Below are positions 47,830 to 57,590 of a stretch of 64,000 nt of DNA, one piece after another. How positions within the stretch are numbered: the stretch's first letter is position 1; each line of letters opens with the position of its first letter. Source of the stretch: JAHEFT01 sp963700705 (GTDB lineage: Bacteria > Pseudomonadota > Gammaproteobacteria > Xanthomonadales > SZUA-36); contig CAVOYQ010000005.1 in assembly GCA_963700705.1 (NCBI GenBank), positions 186,001 through 250,000 on the forward strand, read 5' to 3'. Below the pieces are notes generated by a model that was not told the origin of the DNA, did not search any database, and saw only the letters and a program-made list of their open reading frames with translations. Both the position numbers and the translations under genes were made by a program.

Positions 47830-48935
47830 TATGACGATTCCAGGATGGCCCGGGGATAGGAACCCAACACGCGGGACAACTTGCTGACTTTCTTCAGGTC
47901 CGCCAACGCGTCCTTGACGTTTTGATCAGCCGCGTGACCTTCAAGATCGACAAAGAACACGTAGGCCCATTTGCCGTGCCGGGCAGGCCGCGATTCGATG
48001 CGGGTCATGTTGACGCCATGCTCCTGCAGCGGCTTCAAAAGGGAATAAAGCAGGCCGGGGCCTTCGTGCCCGGACAACAGCAAGGTCGTCTTGTCCTTGC
48101 CTGAAGGGGAGAATATCTGCCGGCCGATCACCAGGAAACGCGTGGTGTTGTCCGGACGGTCCTCGATATCCGAAAAAAGCACCGGCAGCCCGTAGACCTC
48201 CGCCGCCGACCGCCCTGCGATGGCCGCGGCTTCCGGTGCGTTCCGCACGCGCCGGGCCGCTTCGCTGTTGCTGCCAACGGCGATCAGTTCAATACCCGGG
48301 AGATGTGCGCGCAACCAGGATTTGCACTGCGACAGCGACTGTTCGTGCGAATAGACACGCTCGATCTGGGTCACGTTTTTCGCCAGCGTCAACAGGTTCT
48401 GGTGAATTCTGAGTTCGATCTCGCCGCAGATTTTCAAATCGGAAAGCAGGAACATGTCCAGCGTGTGACTGACAATTCCCTGGGTCGAGTTCTCTACCGG
48501 GACCACGCCGAAATCCGCATCACCTGCCTGCACCCGTTCGAAGACGTCTTCGATGCTCGGCATGCTGAGCGCATGCACCGAGTGTCCGAAATGGCGGTGC
48601 ACGGCCTGCTGCGTGAACGTTCCTTCCGGCCCGAGGTAGGCGACCTTGAGGGGTTCCTGCTGGGCCAGGCATGCCGACATGATCTCGCGGAACAGGCGCA
48701 GCATCTCACCGTCGCTCAATGGTCCCTGGTTGCGCTCGATGACCCCGCGCAAAACCTGGGCCTCGCGCTCCGGGCGGAAATAATCGACCGGACCTTTTGC
48801 AGCGCCCTTGGTTTCGCGCACCTGGAAAGCCAGGCGTGCGCGTTCGCTGATCAATTCCTGGATTGCTTCATCCAGCTTGTCAATTTTCTTCCGTATGGTT
48901 GCCAGCTTTTCGGATTGCTTTTTTGATTCGCTCAA
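47829..48935 (-). CDS. pheA: Bifunctional chorismate mutase / prephenate dehydratase
   Basis: The intact 368-residue protein has an AroQ chorismate-mutase domain (residues 1-95, KIDKLDEAIQELISERARLA), a prephenate dehydratase domain (KVAYLGPEGTFTQQAVHRHF, VPVENSTQGIV) and a C-terminal ACT domain with LLYSLLKPLQEHGVNMTRIESRP, the GALV/ESRP region that senses phenylalanine. It leads to phenylpyruvate. It is first of a coupled pheA-aroA-cmk run. serC and a tyrA/hisC gene, often in this cluster, are absent. Confidence 0.95.
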   Translation of the reverse strand: MSESKKQSEKLATIRKKIDKLDEAIQELISERARLAFQVRETKGAAKGPVDYFRPEREAQVLRGVIERNQGPLSDGEMLRLFREIMSACLAQQEPLKVAYLGPEGTFTQQAVHRHFGHSVHALSMPSIEDVFERVQAGDADFGVVPVENSTQGIVSHTLDMFLLSDLKICGEIELRIHQNLLTLAKNVTQIERVYSHEQSLSQCKSWLRAHLPGIELIAVGSNSEAARRVRNAPEAAAIAGRSAAEVYGLPVLFSDIEDRPDNTTRFLVIGRQIFSPSGKDKTTLLLSGHEGPGLLYSLLKPLQEHGVNMTRIESRPARHGKWAYVFFVDLEGHAADQNVKDALADLKKVSKLSRVLGSYPRAILESS

Positions 48936-49041
48936 TGCCCGCGCCTTGATTCAGCCGATCTTGGTTAATCAACCATTGTAATGCCTTCGATGAGATCCGC
49001 ATACCGCCCTATCGACGGTGCCGGCACTTTTCAGCGGTCTC

Positions 49042-49905
49042 TCACTCGCAGACCGGGTCCTGGCCGAGGCTGAGCACAACACCGCGGGCAACTACTCCGC
49101 TGGAACGGAGTTCATCCACGCTGAAGCGGATCCGGATATCCAGCGGCACGTCGCCACCGCCCTCCCCGGTATCGGGCAAGTGTTCCCTGAAGGCGTCGAA
49201 ATCAAACGCCGGGGCCGTCAGCTCGGCATTGATCGACGCGGGCTCCTCCAGCAGCAGGCAGGCTTCACCCTCCAGCACCTGCCCGGCCAGGTCCAGGCGC
49301 AAATCACCAAATTGAATTTTTGACCGTTCGGTGTCCCAGAGCAGCCAGCCTTCCGCGTCGACCAGGCTTTCGACTTCCACGCCGAATACCGCCTGCCGCC
49401 GTTCGGCGAAGTCCGTGACTTTCAGGGTCTTTACCCTGAGGGGAGCCACGTTCTCATCAGCCGGAAACAGGTCAAAATCCCGCAGGGTCAACTCCCGGAT
49501 CTCGGGAAGCTGACCGGCTTCCGACCCGGCGCCGGATTGTGAATACCTGCCGGGATAGACCTGCCCGCCGGTCAGGCGAATCCATTCCACCACCACCTGC
49601 TGATGAAACAGCGGTTTCAGCGCGACGGACACCTCGAATTCGCGGCTGCCGGCAAAAAATGAACCCGGGCTGGCGTCTCCACCAATGACAAGGTCGGTGC
49701 CCGAAACCCCGATATCCGGAAACAGCATCAGGTCGAATTCACCCTCCAGCCGCACGCTCATGCCAAAACGCGCACCGAGTTCCTGTTCCAGCATCTGCCG
49801 TCCGCCGGAAGACTCCAGCCAGGTATCGGCAAGCCAGTAAAGGCCCGGGAAAAGCAAAAGGAGGGCTGCCGGCAGCACCAGCCATTTGGTTCTTTTCAGG
49901 GCCAT
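49042..49905 (-). CDS. AsmA-like envelope protein, short form
   Basis: The 287-residue protein has one N-terminal hydrophobic segment (WLVLPAALLLLFPGLYWLA) and then the start of an AsmA/DUF748-type repeat: LEQELGARFGMSVRLEGEFDL followed by PDIGVSGTDLVIGGD. The rest is beta-rich. Full AsmA proteins are 600 residues or more, so this is a short relative or only the N-terminal module. Related proteins move phospholipid across the periplasm or affect outer-membrane assembly. It is divergent from the PHA-system gene, with 89 bp between. Confidence 0.65.
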   Translation of the reverse strand: MALKRTKWLVLPAALLLLFPGLYWLADTWLESSGGRQMLEQELGARFGMSVRLEGEFDLMLFPDIGVSGTDLVIGGDASPGSFFAGSREFEVSVALKPLFHQQVVVEWIRLTGGQVYPGRYSQSGAGSEAGQLPEIRELTLRDFDLFPADENVAPLRVKTLKVTDFAERRQAVFGVEVESLVDAEGWLLWDTERSKIQFGDLRLDLAGQVLEGEACLLLEEPASINAELTAPAFDFDAFREHLPDTGEGGGDVPLDIRIRFSVDELRSSGVVARGVVLSLGQDPVCE

Positions 49906-49994
49906 TCAAACAGCCTTCCCGGCCCCGGGATGGGCTGGCGCTGAATGGGTGGCGCGACTAAACTGGCTCCACCCGGTGATAAGGAAAACAAATC

Positions 49995-50282
49995 ATGTCT
50001 CACATTGATATGCGCGCCCGGCATTCGATGTCGGTGAAAGACGCGCAAATGGCCGCGGACCAGCTGGCCAGCGACCTGGCCGAAAAGTTTGACATCGACT
50101 ACGGCTGGGACGGCGACCACATTCATTTTGAAAGAACCGGTGTGCATGGCGTGATCACTGTCCGTGAGAACGAGATCAGAATCAAGGCCACGCTGGGCCT
50201 GATGCTGATTTTTTTGAAATCGCGTATCGAGGCGGAAATCACCGAAGTCCTCGAAACCCATTTCAGCTGCCGGATGATTTAG
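49995..50282 (+). CDS. Polyhydroxyalkanoic acid system family protein
   Basis: The small protein (95 residues) starts SHIDMRARHSMSVKDAQMAADQLA and contains YGWDGDHIHFERTGVHGVI and LGLMLIFLKSRIEAEI, the pattern of the PHA granule-region family often found beside phasins and PHA synthases. Its biochemical function is not known. In this window it opens a storage-lipid block, and its 3' end faces the FFLEELY-motif gene with 25 bp between the stops. Confidence 0.8.
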   Translation: MSHIDMRARHSMSVKDAQMAADQLASDLAEKFDIDYGWDGDHIHFERTGVHGVITVRENEIRIKATLGLMLIFLKSRIEAEITEVLETHFSCRMI

Positions 50283-50307
50283 GGATCGCCCACCAAGGCC
50301 CGTCACG

Positions 50308-51012
50308 TCAGAAACCAAACGGCTGATCATCACCCGCAAACATTTTTTCCAGCGCGCCTGACTCGCGCTGGTAGACGGTTTCATTGAAATAGGACACGTC
50401 CCTGATCATCCGGAACGAGCCCAACCCGGCTTCCAGGAATTCCTGCAGTTTCCCGAACCCCGCAGCGTGCGCCGGTCCGCGTAACAGGCGCACCAGCGCA
50501 TTGACCAGGGGCTTGTGCACCAGCTTGTCCAGGTCGTATCCCAGTTTACGTATCAACAGCAGCTGCCGCTCCCTGCCCTGCCGGTCATTACAGGCACGAT
50601 AGGTTTCGCAGTACCCCTGCATGTCCAGGCGGTCGAGCCCGGCTTGCTCCATGTGACCTGCCATTTTCATGTCAAATCCGATGCTGATGGCCTGTAACTC
50701 GAAAGCCTCCGACATGATGAACAGGACCTTGTCGGGCAGAAAACGCTTCATCACCGGCATGACCCGGCTCATGTCCTGGTCGCGGTTTCGGAAATCCAGC
50801 CCGCCATAGAGTTCAGTCAGGAAAAAATTCACCGCGGCGTGGTAGGCATCGTCACGCAGCAAGTCTTCAAAAGTGCGGGCAAGCCGTGCCTGTTGCCACT
50901 TTTGAAGTTGTTCAAATGCCTGCAAGGGGAAACCGCGCTGCTCGATTTCGCCGGCCAGTTCGTGGTTCCTGGCCAGCATTTCATACAGCCGCGCGGCGCC
51001 TGGTCTTTCCAT
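50308..51012 (-). CDS. FFLEELY-motif conserved protein
   Basis: The 234-residue soluble, mostly helical protein has NFFLTELYGGLDFRNRDQD at about residues 62-80, a variant of the FFLEELYG motif that defines this uncharacterised family. It has no signal peptide or membrane helix. It lies 27 bp downstream of the fatty acyl-CoA reductase on the same strand, so it is probably co-transcribed. A role in lipid storage is inferred only from this position. Confidence 0.75.
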   Translation of the reverse strand: MERPGAARLYEMLARNHELAGEIEQRGFPLQAFEQLQKWQQARLARTFEDLLRDDAYHAAVNFFLTELYGGLDFRNRDQDMSRVMPVMKRFLPDKVLFIMSEAFELQAISIGFDMKMAGHMEQAGLDRLDMQGYCETYRACNDRQGRERQLLLIRKLGYDLDKLVHKPLVNALVRLLRGPAHAAGFGKLQEFLEAGLGSFRMIRDVSYFNETVYQRESGALEKMFAGDDQPFGF

Positions 51013-51039
51013 CGGATTGGAGATTTCCGCCCGGCGGTC

Positions 51040-53022
51040 CTACCAGTGTATGCCTTTCATCAGGCTGGCAAACGCCACCTGTTCCTGTGAAGCAACCGCC
51101 TGGTGGTCGCTCAAACCTTTTGCCGCCGCAGAGTCCGGGAACATCCGGAACGCGCTGTTCATGACCACTTCGGAGACTTTCGGCGCAACGGCGTGCAACA
51201 CGGAGGCGAAGATCCCCAGCCGGGTCGCGATCCGCTGGGGTTTGAAAATAATGGCTTGCTTGACCATCGCGGCGGCTTCTTCAGGCGTGATGGTCGGCAC
51301 ATTTTCGTAAATCTTGGTCGGCGCGATCATCGGCGTGCGGACCAGCGGCATGTTGATGGTGGTAAACCGGATGCCGGTATCGCTGAACTCGGAGCGCGCA
51401 CAGCGTGAGAAGGCGTCAAGCGCGGCCTTGGAGGCCACGTAGGCCGAAAACCGGGGTGCATTGGACAACACACCGATCGAAGAAACATTGATGATCTGGC
51501 CGCTGCGCTTCTTCTCCATGACCGGCAATACACCCATGATCATGCGCAGGCTGCCGAAGTAGTTGAGCTGCATGACACGTTCATAATCATGGAAGCGGTC
51601 GTAGGAGAGGTTGATGGACCGGCGAATCGACCGTCCCGCATTGTTGATCAGGATATCGATGGAGCCCATTTCCGAGAAAATCTGTTCAAGTACCTTGTCG
51701 CAGGCCTCCATTTCCGCCAGGTCCGCTGAAAAAGCCCGGGCTTCTCCGCCTTCTTCGGCAATTTCCTTCAGCGTTTCGGCAAGCTTCTGCTGATCCCGGG
51801 CCACGATCGCCACCCGGGCGCCCGCCCGGGCGAGCATCAGGGCCGTTGCGTGGCCGATTCCCGACGAGCCGCCGGTCACCACCACGACCTTGCCGCTGAC
51901 ATGGCCCCGCAGGCTCCTGTCGACGAACAGGTCCGGATCGAGGTGCCGCTCCCAGTAGTCCCATAACCGCCAGGCATATTCGTCCAGGCGCGGAACCGAG
52001 ATGCCGGTTTTTTTAAGCAGCTTCTGGGTGTCCCGCGAATCGAACCGGGTCGGGTAGTTGATGAACTGCAGCACATCGGCCGGCATGCCGAGATCCTTCA
52101 GCACTTCGCGATAAATCCGGCGCACCGGCGGCAACATCATCAAGCCCTGCTTGATGGCGCCCGGAATGAAACTGAAAATCCGCGCGTCCAGACGCATGGT
52201 CATCTGGGGCGCGTGGGCGGCCTCCGCAAAAAGGTTGAGTACCTCACCGATCCGCATCGGACTGGGATCGGTCAGGTGAAAGCATTTTCCGTCGTGCCGG
52301 GGAAGATGGGCGATATGGTCCATCGCCTTCACCACGTAGTCCACCGGAACGATATTCAGCCTTCCGCCTTCCAGGCCAATGGTGGGCATCCAGGCCGGCA
52401 AAGCCCGCCGCATTTTCTGGATCAGCTTGAAGAAATAATAAGGGCCGTCGATCTTGTCTATTTCACCCGTGCGTGAATCGCCGACCACGATACCAGGGCG
52501 ATAAATCCGCCATGGGATACTGCACTTGCGGCGAACCAGGCCCTCGGATTCGTGCTTGGTCCGGAAATAGGGGTTGTCCAGCCCGATGGCCTCTTCGAAC
52601 ATGTCCTCGGTAAATGTGCCCGGGTACAGACCTGCCGCGGCAATGGAGCTGACGTGGTGAAACCGGTGGGCTTTCAGCTTCTCGGCCAACCGGATTGCGT
52701 GGGCGGTGCCCTTGGTGTTGACCGCTTCCTGTTCTGAAGCATCCGCCTTCAGGTCGTAGATGGCCGCCAAATGAAAGAAGTGGACTATTTTCCCTTCCAG
52801 CTCTTCGCGCTGTTCGGGAGAAATGCCCAGGTAGGGCTTGGTCAGGTCACCGGTGACGGGAACGATTTTACTGGCGGCATTCCCCCAGCGGGCTTTCAGC
52901 CGTTCCAGCTTCTCCTCGGAACCCTTGCGCACGAGAACGTAAACTTTTCCCCGGCGCTGGAGCAACAGGCTGATCAGATTGTGGCCGATAAAACCGGTTC
53001 CACCCGTTACAAAATAACTCAT
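51040..53022 (-). CDS. Alcohol-forming fatty acyl-CoA reductase (two-domain, Marinobacter FAR type)
   Basis: The 660-residue intact protein consists of two Rossmann modules. The N-terminal one (residues 1-370) begins MSYFVTGGTGFIGHNLISLL and has HVSSIAAAG and NPYFRTKHESEGLV with the YxxxK pair. The C-terminal one begins VVVVTGGSSGIGHATALMLA and has INNAGRS and SAYVASKAALDAF, also SDR type. Order and length match the Marinobacter enzyme that reduces acyl-CoA through the aldehyde to fatty alcohol with NADPH. The end EQVAFASLMKGIHW is also family-typical. With the wax ester synthase at 57587, it completes a wax ester pathway. It is divergent from the acyl-CoA binding protein gene. Confidence 0.92.
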   Translation of the reverse strand: MSYFVTGGTGFIGHNLISLLLQRRGKVYVLVRKGSEEKLERLKARWGNAASKIVPVTGDLTKPYLGISPEQREELEGKIVHFFHLAAIYDLKADASEQEAVNTKGTAHAIRLAEKLKAHRFHHVSSIAAAGLYPGTFTEDMFEEAIGLDNPYFRTKHESEGLVRRKCSIPWRIYRPGIVVGDSRTGEIDKIDGPYYFFKLIQKMRRALPAWMPTIGLEGGRLNIVPVDYVVKAMDHIAHLPRHDGKCFHLTDPSPMRIGEVLNLFAEAAHAPQMTMRLDARIFSFIPGAIKQGLMMLPPVRRIYREVLKDLGMPADVLQFINYPTRFDSRDTQKLLKKTGISVPRLDEYAWRLWDYWERHLDPDLFVDRSLRGHVSGKVVVVTGGSSGIGHATALMLARAGARVAIVARDQQKLAETLKEIAEEGGEARAFSADLAEMEACDKVLEQIFSEMGSIDILINNAGRSIRRSINLSYDRFHDYERVMQLNYFGSLRMIMGVLPVMEKKRSGQIINVSSIGVLSNAPRFSAYVASKAALDAFSRCARSEFSDTGIRFTTINMPLVRTPMIAPTKIYENVPTITPEEAAAMVKQAIIFKPQRIATRLGIFASVLHAVAPKVSEVVMNSAFRMFPDSAAAKGLSDHQAVASQEQVAFASLMKGIHW

Positions 53023-53114
53023 GTGGTTAAACTCCAGGATACTTTAAAGTGATACGATCATATCAGATCATTCGCTACCGGGTGATGGCTCAAATCAAGC
53101 GGGAGAAACCAGAT

Positions 53115-53379
53115 ATGAATACCGCGAAAGACACGTTTGAACTGGCCGCCAGTGCGGCCAAGTCCCTGCCGGGCAGGCCGGATGACCAAACCCTGCTGAA
53201 ACTCTATGCTCTGTACAAACAAGGGTCGGCAGGTGACGTCACCGGCGAAAAACCCGGTTTTTTCGATTTTGTCGGCTCCGCGAAATTCGAAGCGTGGGAG
53301 AAAACTTAAAGGCACCTCGCAGGAAGAGGCCCGCGGCCAGTATGTCGAATTGATCAGAAAACTCGGCGGCAAATTCTGA
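53115..53379 (+). CDS. Acyl-CoA binding protein, frameshifted
   Basis: The start at 53115 (MNTAKDTFELAASAAKSLPG) gives about 87 residues after removing one A from the AAAA run at 53301-53304. The conserved ACBP block is complete: RPDDQTLLKLYALYKQGSAGD, then KPGFFDFVGSAKFEAWEKLK and EARGQYVELIRKL. The protein holds long-chain acyl-CoA in the cytoplasm and would feed the reductase and the acyltransferase nearby. It is 21 bp before the TetR gene, on the same strand. Confidence 0.9.
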
Positions 53380-53400
53380 GCTGGCGGGGCCGGTAGAAAC

Positions 53401-54042
53401 ATGGCGAAGCGAGATACGCGGGAGCTGATCCTGACCACCAGCCTGGAACTGTTCAACCAGCACGGCGAGCCAAATGTCACGACCAACCACATTGCCGATG
53501 AAGCGGACATCAGCCCGGGCAACCTGTATTACCACTTCAGAAGCAAGGACGACATCGTCATCGAGTTGTTCAAACGTTTCCTGGTGCGCTTTCAGCCACT
53601 GGTGGAAATTCCGGATCAACTGCTGGAGCACGCCGAGGACCTCTGGTTCCGCCTGCACCTGGGCTTTGAACTCAAGGGTGAGTTTCGATTTCTTTACCGT
53701 AACCTCTCCGACCTTACCGCCCGGATTCCCAACCTGGACCGGGCGATGCGCGGACTGTTGAAACGTGAACGTGAATCGGCGTGGAAATCGTTGACAGGCC
53801 TGGAAAAAGCCGGCGTGATGACCATCGACGGCCCGCAAAAAGACATGCTGGCCGACAGCATCCTGCTGTCTCTGACGTACTGGATTTCGTTTTCGGAACT
53901 GTTTGATCCGGCAGGAATGGAGACCAGCACCGCCCAGACCCGGGCCATCGCACGGGTGCTTTTAAGCGTGTCCCCCTACCTGCGGGAACCGGAGAGAAGC
54001 CAGTTCACCGAACTCGCTTACCAATACCTGTTGCAAGAATAA
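53401..54042 (+). CDS. TetR family transcriptional regulator
   Basis: The N-terminal helix-turn-helix domain reads TRELILTTSLELFNQHGEPN, TTNHIADEADISPGNLYYHF and RSKDDIVIEL, which is the standard TetR pattern. The 160-residue C-terminal domain (LEHAEDLWFRLHLGFEL) is of the type seen in regulators of fatty acid and PHA genes. The ligand is likely an acyl-CoA, by location and not by sequence. With the binding-protein gene it forms a short operon, divergent from the reductase, and the 92-bp intergenic region is the likely operator. Confidence 0.88.
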   Translation: MAKRDTRELILTTSLELFNQHGEPNVTTNHIADEADISPGNLYYHFRSKDDIVIELFKRFLVRFQPLVEIPDQLLEHAEDLWFRLHLGFELKGEFRFLYRNLSDLTARIPNLDRAMRGLLKRERESAWKSLTGLEKAGVMTIDGPQKDMLADSILLSLTYWISFSELFDPAGMETSTAQTRAIARVLLSVSPYLREPERSQFTELAYQYLLQE

Positions 54043-54047
54043 AAAAA

Positions 54048-54126
54048 GGCCGGCGGGGTGCCGGCCAAATGAGGGATATCAGGATGTCCTGATATGGACT
54101 GTCCCATCCGCTCCGGGATGGGACAG
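54048..54126. terminator. Cluster of three hairpins between TetR and phasin genes
   Basis: Three inverted repeats follow one another: GGCCGGC/GCCGGCC (54048-54054 and 54060-54066), ATATCAGGA/TCCTGATAT (54076-54084 and 54087-54095), and CTGTCCCATCC/GGATGGGACAG (54099-54109 and 54116-54126). The first has a run of seven A on its left side, so on the minus strand it is a terminator (hairpin plus TTTTTTT) for the phasin gene. The region lies between convergent genes. Confidence 0.75.
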
Positions 54127-54141
54127 AACCCTGGTTGAATC

Positions 54142-55014
54142 TCAGGCCGCCGTCGAAGCCGCCGGCTTTTCAGCCTGCTTTTCGACCATCGGCGCTGCTG
54201 CCACCGGGGCAACTGCTTTGGCCACCGGAGCTTTCACTGCTTTCTTCTTGGGCGCTGACTTTTTCACTGCCGCCTTTTTAGGCGCCGCTTTCTTCACTGC
54301 GGCTTTCTTGGGTGCCGCCTTTTTCAAAACAGCTTTCTTCGGCGCCGCCTTCTTCACTGCGGCTTTCTTCGGCGCAGCTTTCTTGGGTGCTGCCTTTTTC
54401 ACTGCTTTCTTGGCCGAAGCTGCTTTCGCCTTGGCGGCTGCCGGTTTGCCGGGGTTCACTTTCTTGTCGATCTCCGCCAGTTTGCGGGAAAGCTCCTGGA
54501 CGCGCTTGGACAGCTTGTCCTGGTCATCGCGGGTGGGAAGTCCGAGGCGTGAAAGCACGCGGCCTACCCGATCATCGAAAATGTTTTCCAGCTTGTCCCA
54601 GTTGTCGCTGGTCTGCTTGCGAACCGTTTCAGCCTGGCTGCGGATGCCATCGAAACGTGAGTCAAAATCTCCGCTCATATCTTTTACACGGCTTTTGACC
54701 TCGCCGCGGATATCCTTGACACGGGATTCGATTTCACCGCGAAAATCCTTGACGCGGTTTTCGAATTCACCGCGGATGTCTTCAAACGCGCCTTCCACGT
54801 CTTTACGGGTACGCTGCTCGACCTTACTGCCTTCCTTGACCAGCTTGTCGAAGAACTTGTTGCCTTCGTCGAGAATCTTCTCACCTTCCTGCTGCGCGAC
54901 ACTGAATGCGCCGAGTCCGGCCAGCCAGATATCCCGTGCAGAATCGACAACCGGATTTTCAGCCTTGCGGGCAACCGGTTTACGTTGTACTTTCTTCTTC
55001 AGTTTCTTAACCAT
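54142..55014 (-). CDS. Phasin-like granule-associated protein with Lys/Ala-rich tail (PhaF type)
   Basis: The 290-residue protein has a basic N terminus, the phasin signature DIWLAGLGAFSVAQQEGEKIL (residues about 27-48), then an amphipathic helical region with heptad-like repeats (VKDFRGEIESRVKDIRGEVK). After residue 180 it becomes a histone H1-like tail of repeated AAPKKAAVKK units. PhaF-type phasins coat PHA granules and bind DNA through the tail, which divides granules between daughter cells. The tail repeats are short and nearly identical in DNA. The gene is followed by the terminator at 54048. No PHA synthase is present, so a role on wax ester or neutral-lipid bodies is possible. Confidence 0.88.
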   Translation of the reverse strand: MVKKLKKKVQRKPVARKAENPVVDSARDIWLAGLGAFSVAQQEGEKILDEGNKFFDKLVKEGSKVEQRTRKDVEGAFEDIRGEFENRVKDFRGEIESRVKDIRGEVKSRVKDMSGDFDSRFDGIRSQAETVRKQTSDNWDKLENIFDDRVGRVLSRLGLPTRDDQDKLSKRVQELSRKLAEIDKKVNPGKPAAAKAKAASAKKAVKKAAPKKAAPKKAAVKKAAPKKAVLKKAAPKKAAVKKAAPKKAAVKKSAPKKKAVKAPVAKAVAPVAAAPMVEKQAEKPAASTAA

Positions 55015-55090
55015 GACATCCTCCTTTCAGGGTGCTTTTGCGAATTGACGGGCCCATTGTAGAAATCAAAATTAGAGCAATCACACTAAA

Positions 55091-55865
55091 ATGCATAAAT
55101 GGAAAACTTTTCCCCACGACAACTCTGATTTCCGTTACGCCGGATCAAAACTCAAAGACGCCTGGGATGATTTGCACCGCGGCGACAAAGAGCCGTATCC
55201 CAGGGACAAGGCCTTGCAGGAAGCCTGGCGGTGTTTTCACAGCGGGGACTTTCAAAAGGCGGTTGAACTGGCCGATGCATTCGGGCCGGCCGGGCACGCC
55301 GTCGCCAACAAGGCCACCGGTATTTACGCGACCTATCTCGAAACCGACGCCAGGCGCAAGTCGGACTGTTTTAACTCGGCCATTGCACGGGCGGAACAGG
55401 CGATTGCCCTGTTTCCGGATGATCCCAACGCGCACTATTTTCATGCCTTCAACCTGGGCCGTTACAGCCAGAGCATCTCAATCGTCAAGGCGCTGAAGCA
55501 AGGCATCGGCGGTAAGATCCTGAAAAGCCTCCAGCAGGCCCTGGAGTTGCAGCCAAAGCACGCCGAGGCGCACACGGCAATGGCCATGTACCACGCAGAA
55601 ATCATCGACAAGATCGGGAAGACTGATCGGCGGCATCACCTATGGCGCGAGCGAAGCGAAGGCGCTGGAACATTTCAAACTCGCGCTGAAGATCACGCCA
55701 CGCGCACCGATCGCGCACATTGAATATGGCAATGGCCTGTACCTGCTTTATGGAGAGCGCAAGTTAGACCAGGTTGCCGAATTGTATGAAAAGGCGTCGG
55801 AAATTGTTCCACTTGACGCGATGGAAAAACTGGACGTCGAATCCGCGCTCGCGGAACTGGAATAA
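55091..55865 (+). CDS. TPR-repeat protein, frameshifted
   Basis: The start at 55091 (MHKWKTFPHDNSDFRYAG) gives a helical protein with paired-helix repeats (ARAEQAIALFPDDPNAHYFHAF, LQQALELQPKHAEAHTAMAMYHA). An extra base near 55620 shifts the frame, and the following one continues GGITYGASEAKALEHFKLAL and stops at 55865 after LDVESALAELE. Corrected length is 257 residues. No signal peptide. It likely acts as a protein-protein scaffold. Its place between a phasin and a HerA-like gene gives no firm function. Confidence 0.7.
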
Positions 55866-55944
55866 GTCTGGAAGGACGCAGGAAGTACTTTACAAAACAC
55901 TTGAATTATCATAGTGTTAGTTTGAATATTAACAGGGAAGTATC

Positions 55945-57590
55945 ATGATCAGCGAGAAAAACACACTCATCGGCCATCTCATCGAAGCCAACGGGGCTGA
56001 TTTTGTTGCCCAATTGATCACCGAGGACGAAGGCTTCTATCCCCGAAGTAACCATCGATAATGTCGAGATCAGGATCGGCCAGATCGGCTCCTACCTGAT
56101 GGTGCGGCAGACGGGCACCTACGTGATCGTCATCGTCGAAAGCATGTGGCAGGAAATGGATCCTGATGGCCAGTTGGTGCGCATGCTGCGGGTCAACCCG
56201 CTCGGCGAAATCACGGCAAAAGGCGGATTTGTCCGGGGCGTCGCGCATTTTCCGACCACCGGCGCCGAGTTACACCTGGTCGCCGCTGCCACGCTGGAAG
56301 TGCTGTTTTCCAAGTACAGCGCCGCGAATTTCAAGGTAGGCAAACTCAGCGCCTTCGATACCGTCGATGTTTACATCGATCCGGACGCCTTCTTCGGGCG
56401 GCACGCGGCTATCCTGGGGCAATCGGGTTCGGGTAAATCCTGGTCGGTAACCAGCTTTATCCAGTCAACCCTCAAGGCCATGCCGAACGCCCACGTGATC
56501 ATCCTCGATTTGCATGGCGAGTACGGAACCAAGGACTGGGATGACACCACCAGGCCACCGTTCCCGGAATCCAAGGTTCGTTGCATCAAGGCCAGGGACC
56601 TGGAGATTCCTTACTGGTTGCTGACCTTCGAAGAACTCATCGAGTTGCTGATCGACCCGGACGACCCGAACGCTTCGGTACAGATAGCTTTCCTGCGGGG
56701 CTACATTGCTTGAACTGAAAAGAGAGACCAACCGGCACCTCGACCTGGGTCATATCACCGTGGATTCACCGATTTATTTCCCGATGGACGAATTGTTCAG
56801 CCGGTTAAAATACGCCAACGAAACCACGGCTGATTTCGGCAAGTCAAAAACCGCGCTGACCGGGAAGTTCGACCAGTTGCTGGTGAAGTTGCAAAGCCGC
56901 CTCAACGACACCCGTTACGACTTCCTGCTGAACCCCAAGAAACGGACTTCATCCGATTCACTGGCGGGACTGTTGCGCGATTTTGTCGGTCTCGGCGACC
57001 AGAACGCCAAGGTGACGGTGCTGGACCTGAGTTCCATACCGTTCGACCTGCACGGCACGGTCACCGCCCAGATCGGCCGCCTGGCGTTTGAGTTCAATTA
57101 CTGGAATCCCCGGTGCCGGGAGTTCCCGATTTTCCTGGTGGCAGAAGAAGCCCACTCCTACATTCCCAGGGACCGCGTCGGCGGTCACCGCGGCGCCCGG
57201 CGCAGTTTTGAGCGTATCGCCAAGGCCGGCCGTAAATATGCGGTCGGCCTGTGTGTCGTCAGCCAGCGGCCGAACGAACTGTCGGAAACCGTGCTGGCCC
57301 AGTGCAGCACCTTCATTTGCCTGCGCATCACCAACCCCGATGACCAGGAGTACGTGCGCGCGCTGGTGCCTGACGCGGCCCGCGGAATTCTCGAGGCGCT
57401 CACTTCGCTGGCCCAGGGCGAGGCGATCGCCACCGGTGAAGGCGTGCCGATGCCGGTGCGGTTCCGGGTCACCATGCCCGATCCACCACCGAATGCACAG
57501 AGCATTGAATACGCCGACATGTGGAAGAGCGGCCCGCAGGATATCGATGTCGAGCATATTGTCGACTGCTGGCGGCGCCAGCAGCGTTAA
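55945..57590 (+). CDS. HerA-like P-loop ATPase (DUF87 type), frameshifted twice
   Basis: The start at 55945 (MISEKNTLIGHLIEANGAD) follows the TPR gene by 79 bp. Breaks near 56040 and 56705 are corrected to give about 548 residues. An N-terminal beta-barrel-like domain (IGSYLMVRQTGTYVIVIVES) precedes the Walker A motif ILGQSGSGKSWSV. Walker B is IFLVAEEAHSYIPRD, and IILDLHGEYG follows the P-loop. FERIAKAGRKYAVGLCVVSQRP is the arginine-finger and sensor region. HerA ATPases translocate DNA with NurA nuclease in archaea, whereas bacterial relatives have varied roles. No nurA-like gene is next to it. The stop overlaps that of the convergent wax ester synthase by four bases. Confidence 0.82.
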
